From: Rhizobium sp. BK602 | GTDB lineage: Bacteria; Pseudomonadota; Alphaproteobacteria; Rhizobiales; Rhizobiaceae | Direction of reading: 5' to 3' | Assembly: GCF_014195095.1 (NCBI RefSeq) | Contig: NZ_JACIBC010000002.1 | Location: 868,001 to 932,000, forward strand | DNA: 64,000 bases | Part shown: positions 19,109-29,503 of the stretch, piece after piece | Position numbering within the stretch: the stretch's first letter is position 1 | Layout: every line of letters begins with the position of its first letter | The notes under the pieces: model-generated | Seen by the model: the letters and a program-made list of their open reading frames with translations, nothing else | Told to the model about the DNA's origin: nothing | The model's database searches: none | Translations under genes and position numbers: made by a program

Positions 19109-21529
19109 ATGACTAAGAAAACGTCTGCGGCAACTGAGAGCACTGCCTATCCGGTATTGCCGTTGCGCGACATCGTGGTTTTCCCCCACATGATCGTGCC
19201 GCTGTTCGTCGGACGGGAGAAATCCATTCGCGCGCTGGAAGAGGTCATGGGCTCCGACAAGCAGATCATGCTGGTCACCCAGATCAATGCCAGTGACGAC
19301 GATCCCGCTCCGGATGCAATCCATAGGGTCGGCACGGTGGCCAATGTGCTGCAGCTCCTGAAGCTTCCCGACGGCACCGTCAAGGTGCTGGTCGAAGGCC
19401 GGGCACGCGCAGAGATCGATACCTACACGGCACGCGAGGATTTTTACGAAGCGCTCGGACATGTCCTGCATGAACCGCAGGAAGACCCGGTCGAGCTGGA
19501 AGCACTGAGCCGCTCGGTCGTTTCGGAATTCGAAAGCTATGTGAAGCTCAACAAGAAGATTTCGCCGGAAGTGGTCGGCGCCGCCAGCCAGATCGACGAC
19601 TATTCCAAGCTCGCCGATACGGTCGCTTCGCACCTGTCGATCAAGATCACCGAGAAGCAGGAGATGCTGGAAACCACCAGCGTCAAGGCTCGCCTTGAAA
19701 AGGCGCTCGGCTTCATGGAAGGCGAGATTTCGGTCCTGCAGGTCGAAAAGCGTATCCGCTCGCGCGTCAAGCGCCAGATGGAGAAGACCCAGCGCGAATA
19801 TTACCTGAATGAGCAGATGAAGGCGATCCAGAAGGAACTCGGCGACGGCGAGGAAGGCCGCGACGAGATGGCCGAACTGGAAGAGCGCATCTCCAAGACC
19901 AAGCTGTCCAAGGAAGCCAAGGAAAAGGCCGATGCGGAGCTGAAGAAGCTGCGCCAGATGAGCCCGATGTCGGCGGAAGCCACGGTCGTGCGCAACTATC
20001 TCGACTGGCTGCTGGGCATCCCCTGGCACAAGAAGTCGAAGATCAAGACCGATCTGAACAATGCCGAGAAGATCCTCGAAGCGGATCATTTCGGTCTGGA
20101 CAAGGTCAAGGAGCGCATCGTCGAATATCTGGCCGTGCAGGCCCGCGCGACGAAGATCAAGGGCCCGATCCTGTGCCTCGTCGGCCCTCCGGGCGTCGGC
20201 AAGACCTCGCTCGCCCAATCGATCGCCAAGGCGACCGGTCGTGAGTATGTCCGCATGGCGCTCGGCGGCGTTCGCGACGAAGCCGAGATCCGCGGTCACC
20301 GCCGCACCTATATCGGCTCGATGCCCGGCAAGGTCATCCAGTCGATGAAGAAGGCCAAGAAGTCCAACCCGCTCTTCCTGCTCGACGAGATCGACAAGCT
20401 CGGCCAGGACTATCGCGGCGATCCGTCTTCGGCCCTGCTGGAAGTGCTGGACCCGGCACAGAACTCGACCTTCATGGATCACTACCTGGAAGTCGAATAT
20501 GATCTGTCGGACGTGATGTTCATCACGACGGCGAATACTTTGAATATCCCGGCTCCGCTGATGGACCGCATGGAGATCATCCGTATCGCCGGCTACACCG
20601 AAGACGAGAAGCGCGAGATCGCCAAGCGGCACCTGCTGCCGAAGGCCATCAAGGAACACGCGTTGCAGCCGAGCGAATTCTCGGTCACCGACGGCGCCCT
20701 GATGGTCATCATCCAGCAGTACACCCGCGAAGCCGGTGTCCGTAACTTCGAGCGCGAATTGATGAAGCTCGCCCGCAAGGCGGTCACCGAGATCATCAAG
20801 GGCAAGACCAAGTCGGTCGCCGTCACGGCTGAGAACGTCCCGGACTATCTCGGCGTGCCGCGCTTCCGCCATGGCGAAGCCGAACGCGACGACCAGGTCG
20901 GTGTCGTCACCGGCCTTGCCTGGACGGAAGTCGGCGGCGAGCTGCTGACGATCGAAGGCGTGATGATGCCGGGCAAGGGCCGCATGACGGTCACCGGCAA
21001 CCTGAAGGAAGTCATGAAGGAATCGATCTCGGCGGCGGCCTCCTACGTCCGCTCGCGCGCTGTCGATTTCGGCATCCAGCCGCCGCTCTTCGACAAGAGC
21101 GACATCCACGTGCACGTGCCGGAAGGCGCGACGCCGAAGGATGGTCCCTCGGCCGGTGTCGCCATGGCAACCGCGATCGTTTCGATCATGACCGGCATCC
21201 CGGTTTCCAAGGATGTCGCCATGACCGGCGAGATCACGTTGCGCGGCCGCGTGCTGCCGATCGGCGGCCTGAAGGAAAAGCTGCTCGCAGCGCTTCGCGG
21301 CGGCATCAAGAAGGTGCTGATTCCGGAAGAGAACGCCAAGGATCTGGCGGAGATTCCGGACAACGTGAAGAACAGCATGGAGATCATCCCGGTATCCCGC
21401 ATGGGCGAGGTGATCAAGCATGCGCTGGTCCGCAGGCCCGAGCCGATCGAGTGGGATGGCACCGTCGAAACGCCCGTGATCGCAACGGTCGAGGGCGTGG
21501 ACGATGTCGGGGCGACGATTGCGCATTAA
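19109..21529 (+). CDS. lon: ATP-dependent protease La
   Basis: This 806-residue protein has the full LonA layout. The N-terminal substrate-binding domain ([22 protein letters not shown]) comes first, then a coiled-coil region around residues 190-290. The AAA+ module has Walker [16 protein letters not shown] near 355 and [11 protein letters not shown] near 425. The protease domain has the catalytic dyad Ser681 in [13 protein letters not shown] and Lys724 in [10 protein letters not shown]. It removes damaged and regulatory proteins in the cytoplasm. In rhizobia Lon also affects exopolysaccharide production. GAAAGGAAATGAC precedes the ATG, and a strong terminator follows. Confidence 0.98.
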   Translation: MTKKTSAATESTAYPVLPLRDIVVFPHMIVPLFVGREKSIRALEEVMGSDKQIMLVTQINASDDDPAPDAIHRVGTVANVLQLLKLPDGTVKVLVEGRARAEIDTYTAREDFYEALGHVLHEPQEDPVELEALSRSVVSEFESYVKLNKKISPEVVGAASQIDDYSKLADTVASHLSIKITEKQEMLETTSVKARLEKALGFMEGEISVLQVEKRIRSRVKRQMEKTQREYYLNEQMKAIQKELGDGEEGRDEMAELEERISKTKLSKEAKEKADAELKKLRQMSPMSAEATVVRNYLDWLLGIPWHKKSKIKTDLNNAEKILEADHFGLDKVKERIVEYLAVQARATKIKGPILCLVGPPGVGKTSLAQSIAKATGREYVRMALGGVRDEAEIRGHRRTYIGSMPGKVIQSMKKAKKSNPLFLLDEIDKLGQDYRGDPSSALLEVLDPAQNSTFMDHYLEVEYDLSDVMFITTANTLNIPAPLMDRMEIIRIAGYTEDEKREIAKRHLLPKAIKEHALQPSEFSVTDGALMVIIQQYTREAGVRNFERELMKLARKAVTEIIKGKTKSVAVTAENVPDYLGVPRFRHGEAERDDQVGVVTGLAWTEVGGELLTIEGVMMPGKGRMTVTGNLKEVMKESISAAASYVRSRAVDFGIQPPLFDKSDIHVHVPEGATPKDGPSAGVAMATAIVSIMTGIPVSKDVAMTGEITLRGRVLPIGGLKEKLLAALRGGIKKVLIPEENAKDLAEIPDNVKNSMEIIPVSRMGEVIKHALVRRPEPIEWDGTVETPVIATVEGVDDVGATIAH

Positions 21530-21571
21530 GCGCGGTTTCGCCTCGTTTTCGCCAAATTGACACAAAAGGTG

Positions 21572-21603
21572 AAAAGACCGGCAATTCTGCCGGTCTTTTT
21601 TTG
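21572..21603 (+). terminator. Terminator after lon
   Basis: AAAAGACCGGC-AATTCT-GCCGGTCTTTTTTT is a strong stem with a long T run, placed 42 bp after the lon stop. Confidence 0.93.
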
Positions 21604-21656
21604 TGAAAAGCTTTTGGCGACGCTTGCTTTTCCTTGATTTGCAGGGCTTTTGGGGG

Positions 21657-21684
21657 TTGCGGCGGGTTGGAGCATACGTATTCT
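21657..21684 (+). promoter_or_regulatory. Possible promoter of hupB
   Basis: TTGCGG (21657-21662) and TATTCT (21679-21684) are 16 bases apart, about 50 bp before the hupB start. It is a moderate sigma-70 match in the right place. Confidence 0.35.
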
Positions 21685-21734
21685 GCGCCCCGCTTACAGA
21701 TGATCGTTTCATACCAGTAGAAAGGGGTGGAAAC

Positions 21735-22010
21735 ATGAACAAGAATGAGCTCGTGTCCGCAGTGGCCGAGAAGGCCGGTATTACGAAGGCTGACGCTGCT
21801 TCCGCTGTTGATGCTGTTTTCGATACCGTCCAGGCTGAACTGAAGAAGGGCGGCGACATTCGTCTTGCAGGTTTCGGTAGCTTCACCGTTTCTCACCGTG
21901 CTGCCACCAAGGGCCGTAACCCGTCCACCGGCGCTGAAGTTGACATCGCGGCTCGCAACGTGCCGAAGTTCACGCCCGGCAAGGGCCTGAAGGACGCCGT
22001 CAACAGCTAA
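21735..22010 (+). CDS. hupB: HU family DNA-binding protein
   Basis: This 91-residue histone-like protein matches HU over its whole length: MNKNELVSAVAEKAGITKADA at the start, the GGDIRLAGFGSFTVSHRAA turn near residue 45, and the DNA-bending arm GRNPSTGAEVDIAARNVPKFTPGKGLKDAV. It binds and bends DNA as a dimer and is part of the nucleoid. GAAAGGGGTGG precedes the ATG. lon-hupB is the common order in alphaproteobacteria. A longer in-frame opening from 21603 is not supported by the family. Confidence 0.97.
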   Translation: MNKNELVSAVAEKAGITKADAASAVDAVFDTVQAELKKGGDIRLAGFGSFTVSHRAATKGRNPSTGAEVDIAARNVPKFTPGKGLKDAVNS

Positions 22011-22059
22011 TTGGTTTTCGCCCGCCGCCGGGGATTTCCCCCGCGGGTGGAGGACATTG

Positions 22060-22086
22060 GGGGCCCGATTCTCGGGCCCCTTTTTT
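22060..22086 (+). terminator. Terminator after hupB
   Basis: GGGGCCCGA-TTC-TCGGGCCCC followed by TTTTTTA. It lies between hupB and the convergent SDR gene. Confidence 0.93.
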
Positions 22087-22101
22087 ATGCGCTGCCTCTG
22101 G

Positions 22102-22839
22102 TCAGAGAAGCGTCCTGCCGCCATTGACGGCGAATTTCTGGCCCGTGATGAAATCCGCCTTGCTCGAGGCGAGGAATACCACCATGTGGGCAAGCTCTTC
22201 CGGCGTGCCGAAACGACCGAGGGGTGTCTGCCCCAGATACGTGTCGATCGCCTGCTGTGCCGCTCCGGCATGGCGCTCCACCGGAATCCAGCCGGGCGCC
22301 ACCAGATTGACGGTGATGCCTTCGGGCGCGAGTTCCCGGGCCCAGGAGCGGGTCATGGAGAGCATGGCTCCCTTCGCCGCCGCATAGTTTCCCACAAAGG
22401 GGTTGCCGAGTTCGGCGATTTCCGAGCCGATATTGATGACGCGGCCGGATTTGCGTGCCCGCCAGTCCGGCAGCACGGCCTGCAGCAGTTCCAGAGGCGC
22501 CTTGACGAAGAATTCGAGCTGGTCGAGGTAGCTGCGCCAGGATTGCTCCATCAGGGGCATGTCGGGCTGCGGTCCGGTCGCGTTGTTCACGATCAGGTCG
22601 ACCGGCCCCAGCGTCGCGCGGATATCTTCAAGGCCGTGGGTAAGAGCCATCTGGTCGATCACGCTGAATTTCGCCGCGTGAGCCGTTCGGCCGCCTTGCC
22701 TGATACTGTCGGCGATGGCTTCCGCTCCTTGCGTATCGTTTGCATAATTGACCGCGACGGCCCAGCCGGCCTTCGCGAGTTCCCGCGCGATCACGGCGCC
22801 AAGCCCGCGGGATGCGCCTGTCACCAGCGCTACTTTCAT
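22102..22839 (-). CDS. SDR family oxidoreductase (FabG-like)
   Basis: This classical short-chain dehydrogenase has 245 residues: VALVTGASRGLGAVIARELA (NADP-binding loop), NNATG near residue 88 (in place of the usual NNAG), Ser in VINIGSEIAE and the YAAAKGAM motif with catalytic Tyr and Lys near 150. The end FLASSKADFITGQKFAVNGGRT is the usual FabG-type finish. The substrate is unknown. The ATG at 22839 has an excellent AAGGAGG site and the family start; the longer frame from 22932 is not needed. Confidence 0.9.
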   Translation of the reverse strand: MKVALVTGASRGLGAVIARELAKAGWAVAVNYANDTQGAEAIADSIRQGGRTAHAAKFSVIDQMALTHGLEDIRATLGPVDLIVNNATGPQPDMPLMEQSWRSYLDQLEFFVKAPLELLQAVLPDWRARKSGRVINIGSEIAELGNPFVGNYAAAKGAMLSMTRSWARELAPEGITVNLVAPGWIPVERHAGAAQQAIDTYLGQTPLGRFGTPEELAHMVVFLASSKADFITGQKFAVNGGRTLL

Positions 22840-23013
22840 TGCATATCCTCCTTGAATTCCGCCCTCAGGAAGAGGTTCGGCATAGAACCTCCGGGGCAGG
22901 CTTTCCGGCCCCGAATGATCTCGTGTCGTCAATGCTATGTGGTCGTCGCGGGCAAATAATCCATGGGATGGCCGGATCGAAATACGGCTACCCTTTTCCC
23001 GACGCTTCTCCGC

Positions 23014-24000
23014 TTACCAGCGGTGATGAACGTGCGGAGCGATCAGGCGCTCGTAGATCTCCCGCGTTGCCACCATGACGTCGGCCGACGGCGGCGCGAG
23101 GTCGGCTGCTGCCGCATTGGCTCTTGCCTGCTCGGCATTGCGGGCACCGGGGATGACGACGGTGACGGCATCGTTCATCAAGATCCAGCGCAGCGCGAAA
23201 GCCGCCATGCTGGCGCCTGCTGGAACCAGCTTGCGGACCTCTTCCACCGCCTGCAGGCCGACCTCGAAGGGAACACCGGCAAAGGTTTCGCCGACATCGA
23301 AGGCTTCGCCGTTGCGATTGAAGTTGCGGTGGTCGTCGCTGGCGAATTGCGTGTCGCGGGTGATCTTGCCCGACAGCAGTCCGGAAGCGAGCGGCACGCG
23401 GGCGATGATGGCGACCTGCTTGCGCTTGGCTTCCTTGAAGAACAGGTGATCAGGGCGCTGGCGGAAGATGTTGTAGATGATCTGGATGCTGACGACGCCG
23501 GGATATTCGATCGCCTTCAGCGCTTCCTCGACCTTCTCGACGCTGACGCCATATCCCCTAATCTTGCCGGCCTTCTGCAATTCGTCGAGGCCGGCGAAGA
23601 CCTCCGGACGATAGAGAACCTCGGTCGGCGGGCAATGAAGCTGCACCAGATCCAGGCTTTCGACGCCGAGATTCTTCAGGCTGCGGTCGATGAAGCCTTC
23701 GAGATTGGCCTTGGTGTAGCCGTTGGCGACATGCGGGCTCAGCCGTCGGCCGGCCTTGGTCGCCACCATCGGGCGCTCACCGCCGCGCGCCTTCAGCACA
23801 TCGGCGATGATCTTTTCCGAGCGGCCGTCGCCATAGACATCGGCGGTATCGATGAAGGTCATGCCGGCGTCGAGGGCGGCATTCAGCGCCGCGCGTCCGT
23901 CGGCCTCGCTGACATCGCCCCAGGCGCCGCCAATCTGCCAGGCGCCGAAGCCGATATCGGTGACGGTGAAGGGCATGCGCCCGAAACCATGGTGTCTCAT
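23014..24000 (-). CDS. Aldo/keto reductase
   Basis: This 328-residue TIM-barrel oxidoreductase has the family landmarks: FGAWQIGGAWGDVSEADG near the start, GMTFIDTADVYGDGRSEKI (catalytic Asp and Tyr), VATKAGRRLS (catalytic Lys), LDLVQLHCPP (catalytic His), RGYGVSVEKVEEA, and the terminal VVIPGARNAEQARANAAA, which binds NADP. The actual substrate cannot be told. GGAGAG precedes the ATG. The gene is divergent from the nuclease gene at 24220. Confidence 0.92.
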   Translation of the reverse strand: MRHHGFGRMPFTVTDIGFGAWQIGGAWGDVSEADGRAALNAALDAGMTFIDTADVYGDGRSEKIIADVLKARGGERPMVATKAGRRLSPHVANGYTKANLEGFIDRSLKNLGVESLDLVQLHCPPTEVLYRPEVFAGLDELQKAGKIRGYGVSVEKVEEALKAIEYPGVVSIQIIYNIFRQRPDHLFFKEAKRKQVAIIARVPLASGLLSGKITRDTQFASDDHRNFNRNGEAFDVGETFAGVPFEVGLQAVEEVRKLVPAGASMAAFALRWILMNDAVTVVIPGARNAEQARANAAAADLAPPSADVMVATREIYERLIAPHVHHRW

Positions 24001-24219
24001 GAAAATCTCTCCGTTCGTGATGAAATGCCGGTGCAGTAGCAGCCGTCAGGGGGTGCGGCAAGCATGCATCGGGTCGGCGCAGGATCGCAATTGCGTGACA
24101 TAGGCGTATGACGGCGCCCGGCAATGTACGAAAGCGTTGGATGATCGCCGCCGACCGGTATTCATCGCACCCGCATTTCCCTAAAAGAGATGCCGGATAT
24201 CTGTCATCGACCGGAGCCC

Positions 24220-25455
24220 ATGGCCTCTTTCAGCTTCATCCACGCCGCCGACCTGCATCTCGGCAGTCCTTTTCAGGGGCTGGCGCTGAAGGATGCGGCT
24301 GTCGCGTCGATTTTCGTGGAGGCCAGCCGCAAGGCGTTTTCGACGCTGGTGGGGCAGGCGATCGAACGGCAGGTCGATTTCTTCCTCATCGCCGGCGATG
24401 TCTATGACGGCGACTGGAAGGACAACAAGATCGGCCTGTTCTTCAATCGCGAAATGGCGCGGCTGGAGCGGGCTGGCATTCCCGTCTATCTGCTGCGCGG
24501 CAATCATGACGCGGCGAGCGTCATCACCAAGACCATTACCTTGCCTGCCAACGTTCATGAATTCCCCACCAACAGGCCCGGCTCCGTCCGGCTGGAGGCC
24601 TTGCGGGTGGCGCTGCACGGGCAGGGTTTTGCCGAACGCTCGGCAAACGACAATCTGGCGCTTTCCTATCCACCCGCGGTTCCCGGCTGGTTCAACATTG
24701 GCGTGCTGCATACCTCGCTCACCGGCCGTGAGCCGCATGCGCCCTATGCCCCGTGTTCGGTCGATGACCTGCGCTCGCGCGGCTACGACTACTGGGCGCT
24801 CGGCCATGTGCATGAATTCGAGGTGGTCGCGAGCGATCCGCTGGTGATCTTTCCCGGCAATCTGCAGGGACGCAGCATCCGCGAACGCGGTGCCAAGGGC
24901 GCGGTGTTGGTGACGGTGGAGGATGGCCGCATCAGTCATGAGCGGCTGATCGTCGACGAGGCGCGGTTCGCGCAGGTCGAGATCGAGGTCGATCCGGAGG
25001 ATGACCAGGCGGCGATCCTGCGTCGTGTGGAGCAGGCCGTGCAGCCGCTTGCCGGGGATATGGCCGGCCGAATGATGGCGCTACGCGTCAGGCTTTCCGG
25101 TGTCACGCCGTTGCAGGCGACGATCGCCGCCAATCGCCAGCAATGGCGCGACGAGGTCGAGGCCGCGTGTCATCGCGTTCATGAGGATATCTGGCTGGAA
25201 AAGCTGGAATTGCGGCTGGAGGCACCGGCCGCCGCCATTGCCGATGCTGAGGGCATGCTCGATCTCGGCCAGTTGCTGGCGGGCCATGCCGACGATGCGG
25301 AAATCGTGGCGGATGCCAACCGGCTTGTCGGCGAGATCGCGGTGCGCTTGCCCGGCGGGTTGGGTGCGGCGGAACTGCCGTTGGACGATACCGTCGAGAC
25401 CCTGATCGAGGAGGCGAGGCAATTGCTACTGGCGCGCGGGCAGGGGGCGGGCTGA
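24220..25455 (+). CDS. DNA repair exonuclease, YhaO/SbcD-like metallophosphoesterase
   Basis: This 411-residue protein has the Mre11/SbcD-type phosphoesterase core. FSFIHAADLHLGSPFQG (metal-binding D-x-H), FFLIAGDVYDGDWKDN (GD), LLRGNHDAAS (GNHD), IGVLHTSLTG and YWALGHVHEFEVV (GHxH) are all in order. A C-terminal region of about 130 residues follows. Its partner is the large ATPase starting two bases after its stop. I took the ATG at 24220 because the family starts with this FSFIHAADLHL block. The pair resembles Bacillus YhaO-YhaN and SbcDC, which act on DNA ends. Confidence 0.88.
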   Translation: MASFSFIHAADLHLGSPFQGLALKDAAVASIFVEASRKAFSTLVGQAIERQVDFFLIAGDVYDGDWKDNKIGLFFNREMARLERAGIPVYLLRGNHDAASVITKTITLPANVHEFPTNRPGSVRLEALRVALHGQGFAERSANDNLALSYPPAVPGWFNIGVLHTSLTGREPHAPYAPCSVDDLRSRGYDYWALGHVHEFEVVASDPLVIFPGNLQGRSIRERGAKGAVLVTVEDGRISHERLIVDEARFAQVEIEVDPEDDQAAILRRVEQAVQPLAGDMAGRMMALRVRLSGVTPLQATIAANRQQWRDEVEAACHRVHEDIWLEKLELRLEAPAAAIADAEGMLDLGQLLAGHADDAEIVADANRLVGEIAVRLPGGLGAAELPLDDTVETLIEEARQLLLARGQGAG

Positions 25456-25456
25456 C

Positions 25457-28400
25457 ATGCGCTTCGACCGGCTCGATATCCTCCGCTACGGCGCGCTGAC
25501 TGACCGCACGATCGATTTTCGCGCCGGCGCGAAGCTGCATGTCATCTATGGACCGAACGAGGCGGGAAAATCCTCGGCGCTGAGCGCTATTTCTGACCTG
25601 CTGTTCGGTTTTCCGACTGCTGCCGAACAAAGCTTCCTGCACGAGCCGGCGAGCCTGCGCGTTGGCGCGGTGCTCACGGCGCGCGATGGAGCAAGCCTTG
25701 CCTTCCGCCGCCGTCGCGGGCGCAAGAACACGCTGCTCGCTCCCGACGACAAGGAGACGCCGCTCGCCGAGGATGCCTTGGCGCCCTTCCTCGGCAATCT
25801 GAGCCGCGACGTCTTCGAGCGTGCTTTCGGCCTCGATTCCCTTCGGTTGCGGCAAGGCGCGGCGGCGATGCTGCGCAGCGGCGGCGAGATCGGCAGCCTG
25901 CTGTTCTCGGCCGCGTCCGGCCTCACGGGTCTATCGCGCCTGCGCCAATCGCTGGAAGGCGAGGCCGACGGCATCTATGCGCCGCGCCGCTCCAAGGATC
26001 GCGGCTTCTACCAGGCGCTGGACCGCCACGACGAGGCCCGCAAGGCCGAACGCGACAATGAGCTGAAATCCGGCGACTGGAAGAAGCTGCTGGCGGAGGC
26101 CGCGGAGCTGGAGGCCGAACTCGAGCGTCTCCAGCACCAGCGCCACGAGACGCGGCGGGCCCTTGAGCGGCTGCAGAGGCTGAAGACGCTGCAGCCGCTG
26201 CTGGCGGAGATCGACGGCGAAATGGCGGCGCTGGAGAGCCTTGCCGATCTCGCCTCGATGCCGGAAAGCTTTGCCGATCGGCTCGAGCAAAACCTGGACG
26301 ACAGGCGCGCCGCCGAAGACGAGCTGCGCCGTGCCCGGCAGGCGGTCGCGCGGACCGGTGAGGACCTGTCGCGGATCCATCTCGATGAAACCCTGTTGCG
26401 GATAGGCGATGAGATAACCCAGCTCTTTGCCGATACCGGCAATTACCGCAGCCAGCGTCAGGACCTGCCGCGCGTCGATCAGGAACTGGCCGGTTATGAT
26501 GCGGCGCTTGCCCAGCTTTCCCGGCGCCTCGGCCTTTCGAATGTCGAAGAGCTGGAAAAGCGGCAGCCGAGCGACGCGGATCGTGCCCGCCTCTCGGAAC
26601 TGGTCGAGGAGGGCAGGCGGCTGTCGCTTCAACGCCAGACAATCGCTGAGCAGCTGGATGGTGAGCGCGACCGGCTTTCGACACTCGAGAAGGATGGGGC
26701 CTCCGGCAAGCTGATCGATCCTCGGCCCTTCATCGATCAGCTGGAGGCCCTGGGCGGCGATCTCGCCAGCCTTGCCCGGCTCGACGCGCTGGAAACGCAG
26801 ATACGCCGTATCGAAACGGATCTCTCCGAGGCGGCCGCCCGCCTGCGCCCGCCGGTCGGTGATATCCAGCCGCTCTTTACCGTGCCGCTGCCGGATGCGG
26901 CCGAGATTGTCGCCCACCGAGAAACGCTCGATGCGGCCCGCTCCGGGGTTCGCGAAGCTTCCGACAGGGTGCGAGCCCAAGACGAGCAGTTGGTGGAGAT
27001 CGAGCAGGCGCTGGAGGACGCGCAGCGCGGCGGCCCGATCGTTACGCGCGAACAGATCGCCGGTGCGCGTGCGGCTCGCGACGGCGAGTGGCAATCGATC
27101 CGCGATGGATTGTCGGGCGGGAGCCTCACGGCCGCTGATCGGATCATCGCCAGTTTTGCGACGAGCCTCGCGGAAGCCGATCGTCTCGCCGATGCGGCGC
27201 TGAGCGATGCGGATCGCGTTTCTCGCCACGCCGACAATCGCCTGCGGCAGGAACGGCTGCGGCAGGAGCGCGAGACGGCTGCCGGGCGGCTTAGGCAGGC
27301 TGAAGAGGTTCTGGCAAAAGCAAAGGCGGCTTTCGCCGTGCTCTTCGAGCCATTGGGTGTCTCCGCCCTTGATCCGGCGGCGATGCTGGAATGGCGGCGC
27401 GGTGTCGATCTGTTGTTTCGCGAGCGCCGCGCCTTGCGCGATCTGTCGGATCAGCGCGACGAGAGCGTTCTGGCGGAAGCACGCGTTTCGCCGGCCCTGC
27501 AGGATATGGCCGAGGCCACCGGCTATCGGAGCGGCCGACTGCCGCCGAGTGCGATGGCGGAGGGCCTGCGAAAACATCTTCGTCTTTTGTCGGAGCGCTG
27601 GAGCGAAAGCCGCACGCGTGAGGGCGAGATCGCCTCGGCGCGGGATCGGCTGACGCGGCTTGGCGAGCAGCAGCGGGATATCGAACGGCACCAGGCGGAT
27701 TGGCGCGAGGCTTTCGGCAAGGCCGTCCTCCTGCTCGGTCTGTCCGCCGATGCGACACTGGAAATGGCGTCGGCGGCGCTGAAAGCCTGGACCGAGGTGC
27801 CGGACGCGCTGGCCGAACATGACAACCGTCATCGCCGTGTCAGCGGCATGCGGCGCGACATGGCCGATTTCGAGCGGCGCTTGGCCACGCTTGCCGCCAC
27901 TGCCGGCGATGAGCTCGATCATCTGCCGCCGGATGCCGCGGCGGAAGCTCTGCATGCCCGTGTCAATGCCGCGCGCGGCGAGCAGAAGAAGCAGGACCGG
28001 CTGGAGGAGGAGCGCCAGCGGGCGGAGAGCCAGGCCGTCCGTTGCGCAGAGGCGCTTGCGACGGTCGAGGCGGCTCTCTCGGCTCTCACCGCCGATTGGT
28101 CGCTCGATACGGATTGGTCGGCGCTATTGTTGCGGCTGCGCGAACGCTCCCGCCTGAATGCCCGGCTGGCCGAAAGCCGCGAGCGCTTCCATCAGCAGGC
28201 CGATGGCACCGGGGAGGAGCTTATCCGCGCCGAACTGACGGGCTTCGATCGCGTTGCCGCCGATCTGGAGATCGAGCGCCTCTCCGCCGACGACCACAGG
28301 CAGTTCACCGCCCATGGCGAGCTCATGGCACAGCTCGCGGAAAACCAGCGCCAGCGCCGCGCCATGGAGACCGGCGTCAGCGCCGAATACGCGGTTTTCG

Positions 28401-28918
28401 AAAAGCTTGCCGCCGAGCAGGAAGCCAAGGACTTGGCGCGGCAATGGGTGGTGCTGAAGCTGGCGGCGCGAATGCTGGCAAGCTCGATGGAAGCCTATCG
28501 CGAGCAGCAGGCCGATCCGGTGATCACGCGAGCGGGCGAGCTCTTCTCGCTGCTGACCGGCAGCCGTTTCGCTCGGCTGGTGGAGGAGCATGACGAGACG
28601 GACACGCTGCAGCTGCTGGCCGAGCGCTCCGGCGGCGAACGGGTGCCGCTGGCGGGTTTGAGCGAGGGCACGGGAGACCAGCTCTATCTCGCGCTGCGGC
28701 TTGCCTTCCTTGAGGATTATTCCTCCCGAAACGAGCCGGCGCCGCTGATCGTCGACGATATTTTCCAGACCTTCGACGACGAGCGCGTCAGCGCCGGTTT
28801 GAAGGCGCTGGCCGGCACGGCGGGGCGGTTTCAAACCATCCTCTTCACCCACGAGACAAGCCTGGTCGATATCGCCAAACGGGAGATCGGCGGAGATCTG
28901 GATCTGATCCGGCTTTGA
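25457..28918 (+). CDS. SMC-like AAA ATPase, YhaN family
   Basis: This 1153-residue partner of the preceding nuclease has an N-terminal ATPase lobe starting MRFDRLDILRYGALTDRTID with Walker A YGPNEAGKSSALSAI near residue 35. A very long charged, Leu-rich coiled coil occupies about residues 190-1000. The C-terminal lobe has signature LAGLSEGTGDQLYLALRLAF and Walker B APLIVDDIFQTFDDER. This is the SbcC/Rad50 plan. I see no clear zinc-hook CxxC in the coil, which is the YhaN rather than SbcC pattern. The protein is expected to control access of the nuclease to DNA ends. Confidence 0.87.
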   Translation: MRFDRLDILRYGALTDRTIDFRAGAKLHVIYGPNEAGKSSALSAISDLLFGFPTAAEQSFLHEPASLRVGAVLTARDGASLAFRRRRGRKNTLLAPDDKETPLAEDALAPFLGNLSRDVFERAFGLDSLRLRQGAAAMLRSGGEIGSLLFSAASGLTGLSRLRQSLEGEADGIYAPRRSKDRGFYQALDRHDEARKAERDNELKSGDWKKLLAEAAELEAELERLQHQRHETRRALERLQRLKTLQPLLAEIDGEMAALESLADLASMPESFADRLEQNLDDRRAAEDELRRARQAVARTGEDLSRIHLDETLLRIGDEITQLFADTGNYRSQRQDLPRVDQELAGYDAALAQLSRRLGLSNVEELEKRQPSDADRARLSELVEEGRRLSLQRQTIAEQLDGERDRLSTLEKDGASGKLIDPRPFIDQLEALGGDLASLARLDALETQIRRIETDLSEAAARLRPPVGDIQPLFTVPLPDAAEIVAHRETLDAARSGVREASDRVRAQDEQLVEIEQALEDAQRGGPIVTREQIAGARAARDGEWQSIRDGLSGGSLTAADRIIASFATSLAEADRLADAALSDADRVSRHADNRLRQERLRQERETAAGRLRQAEEVLAKAKAAFAVLFEPLGVSALDPAAMLEWRRGVDLLFRERRALRDLSDQRDESVLAEARVSPALQDMAEATGYRSGRLPPSAMAEGLRKHLRLLSERWSESRTREGEIASARDRLTRLGEQQRDIERHQADWREAFGKAVLLLGLSADATLEMASAALKAWTEVPDALAEHDNRHRRVSGMRRDMADFERRLATLAATAGDELDHLPPDAAAEALHARVNAARGEQKKQDRLEEERQRAESQAVRCAEALATVEAALSALTADWSLDTDWSALLLRLRERSRLNARLAESRERFHQQADGTGEELIRAELTGFDRVAADLEIERLSADDHRQFTAHGELMAQLAENQRQRRAMETGVSAEYAVFEKLAAEQEAKDLARQWVVLKLAARMLASSMEAYREQQADPVITRAGELFSLLTGSRFARLVEEHDETDTLQLLAERSGGERVPLAGLSEGTGDQLYLALRLAFLEDYSSRNEPAPLIVDDIFQTFDDERVSAGLKALAGTAGRFQTILFTHETSLVDIAKREIGGDLDLIRL

Positions 28919-29022
28919 GCGCCACTGGAAGTTCTTTCCTCGCTTGATCAGGTCGTCAAATGACATAGGTTGAAGAGGGGGAGTGCGGCTCGCGCCGCAT
29001 CGTTTGAAGCAGGAGGAACACT

Positions 29023-29418
29023 TTGCAGATCAGACCCAAGGGAACCCGTCCGTCTCTCAATCCGCCGGCCGAGTATTTTACCGGCACCGTGCGGCAGGAG
29101 CCGCTGCTGCAGGCGCCGGCACCGGCCCGCGTCCAGGTCGTCAGCGTCAGTTTCGAGCCGGGCGCCCGCACCGCCTGGCATACCCATCCTTTCGGTCAGA
29201 CCCTGGTGGTGACCGAGGGCAAGGGCCTTGCCCAAAGCTGGGGTGGAGACATCCGCGAAATCGAAGCCGGCGACGTCCTCTGGTTCGAGCCCGGCGAAAA
29301 GCACTGGCACGGCGCCGGGCCGGAAACCGCGCTCACGCATATCGCCATTCAGGAAATGCAGGATGGCAAGGCCGCCGACTGGCTGGAACAGGTGAGCGAC
29401 GAGCAATATCACCCATAA
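29023..29418 (+). CDS. Cupin domain protein with TTG start
   Basis: This single-domain cupin of 131 residues has both canonical motifs: [23 protein letters not shown], with the metal ligands in HTHPFGQ, and [17 protein letters not shown], with the later histidine. It is a likely metal protein; similar small cupins include a type of hydroxynitrile lyase and carboxymuconolactone-linked proteins, but the reaction is unknown. The start is a TTG at 29023, with a strong AGGAGG site seven bases before. No ATG fits. Confidence 0.83.
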   Translation: MQIRPKGTRPSLNPPAEYFTGTVRQEPLLQAPAPARVQVVSVSFEPGARTAWHTHPFGQTLVVTEGKGLAQSWGGDIREIEAGDVLWFEPGEKHWHGAGPETALTHIAIQEMQDGKAADWLEQVSDEQYHP

Positions 29419-29503
29419 TGCTCGGCAAGGATCTGGGCCATCGGCTGCCGGCGGATGGCCACGGTCTTAGCCCAACCGCCCGATCCCACACGACGGTCCG
29501 AGC

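Noticed and set aside
18773..21886. Minus-strand open frame of 1037 residues across lon
   Set aside because: It is the shadow of lon on the other strand; composition is His/Arg/Asp-rich with no family motifs, and lon itself is certain.
25931..27955. Minus-strand open frame of 674 residues opposite the YhaN-like gene
   Set aside because: Shadow of the coiled-coil coding region; no domain recognisable.
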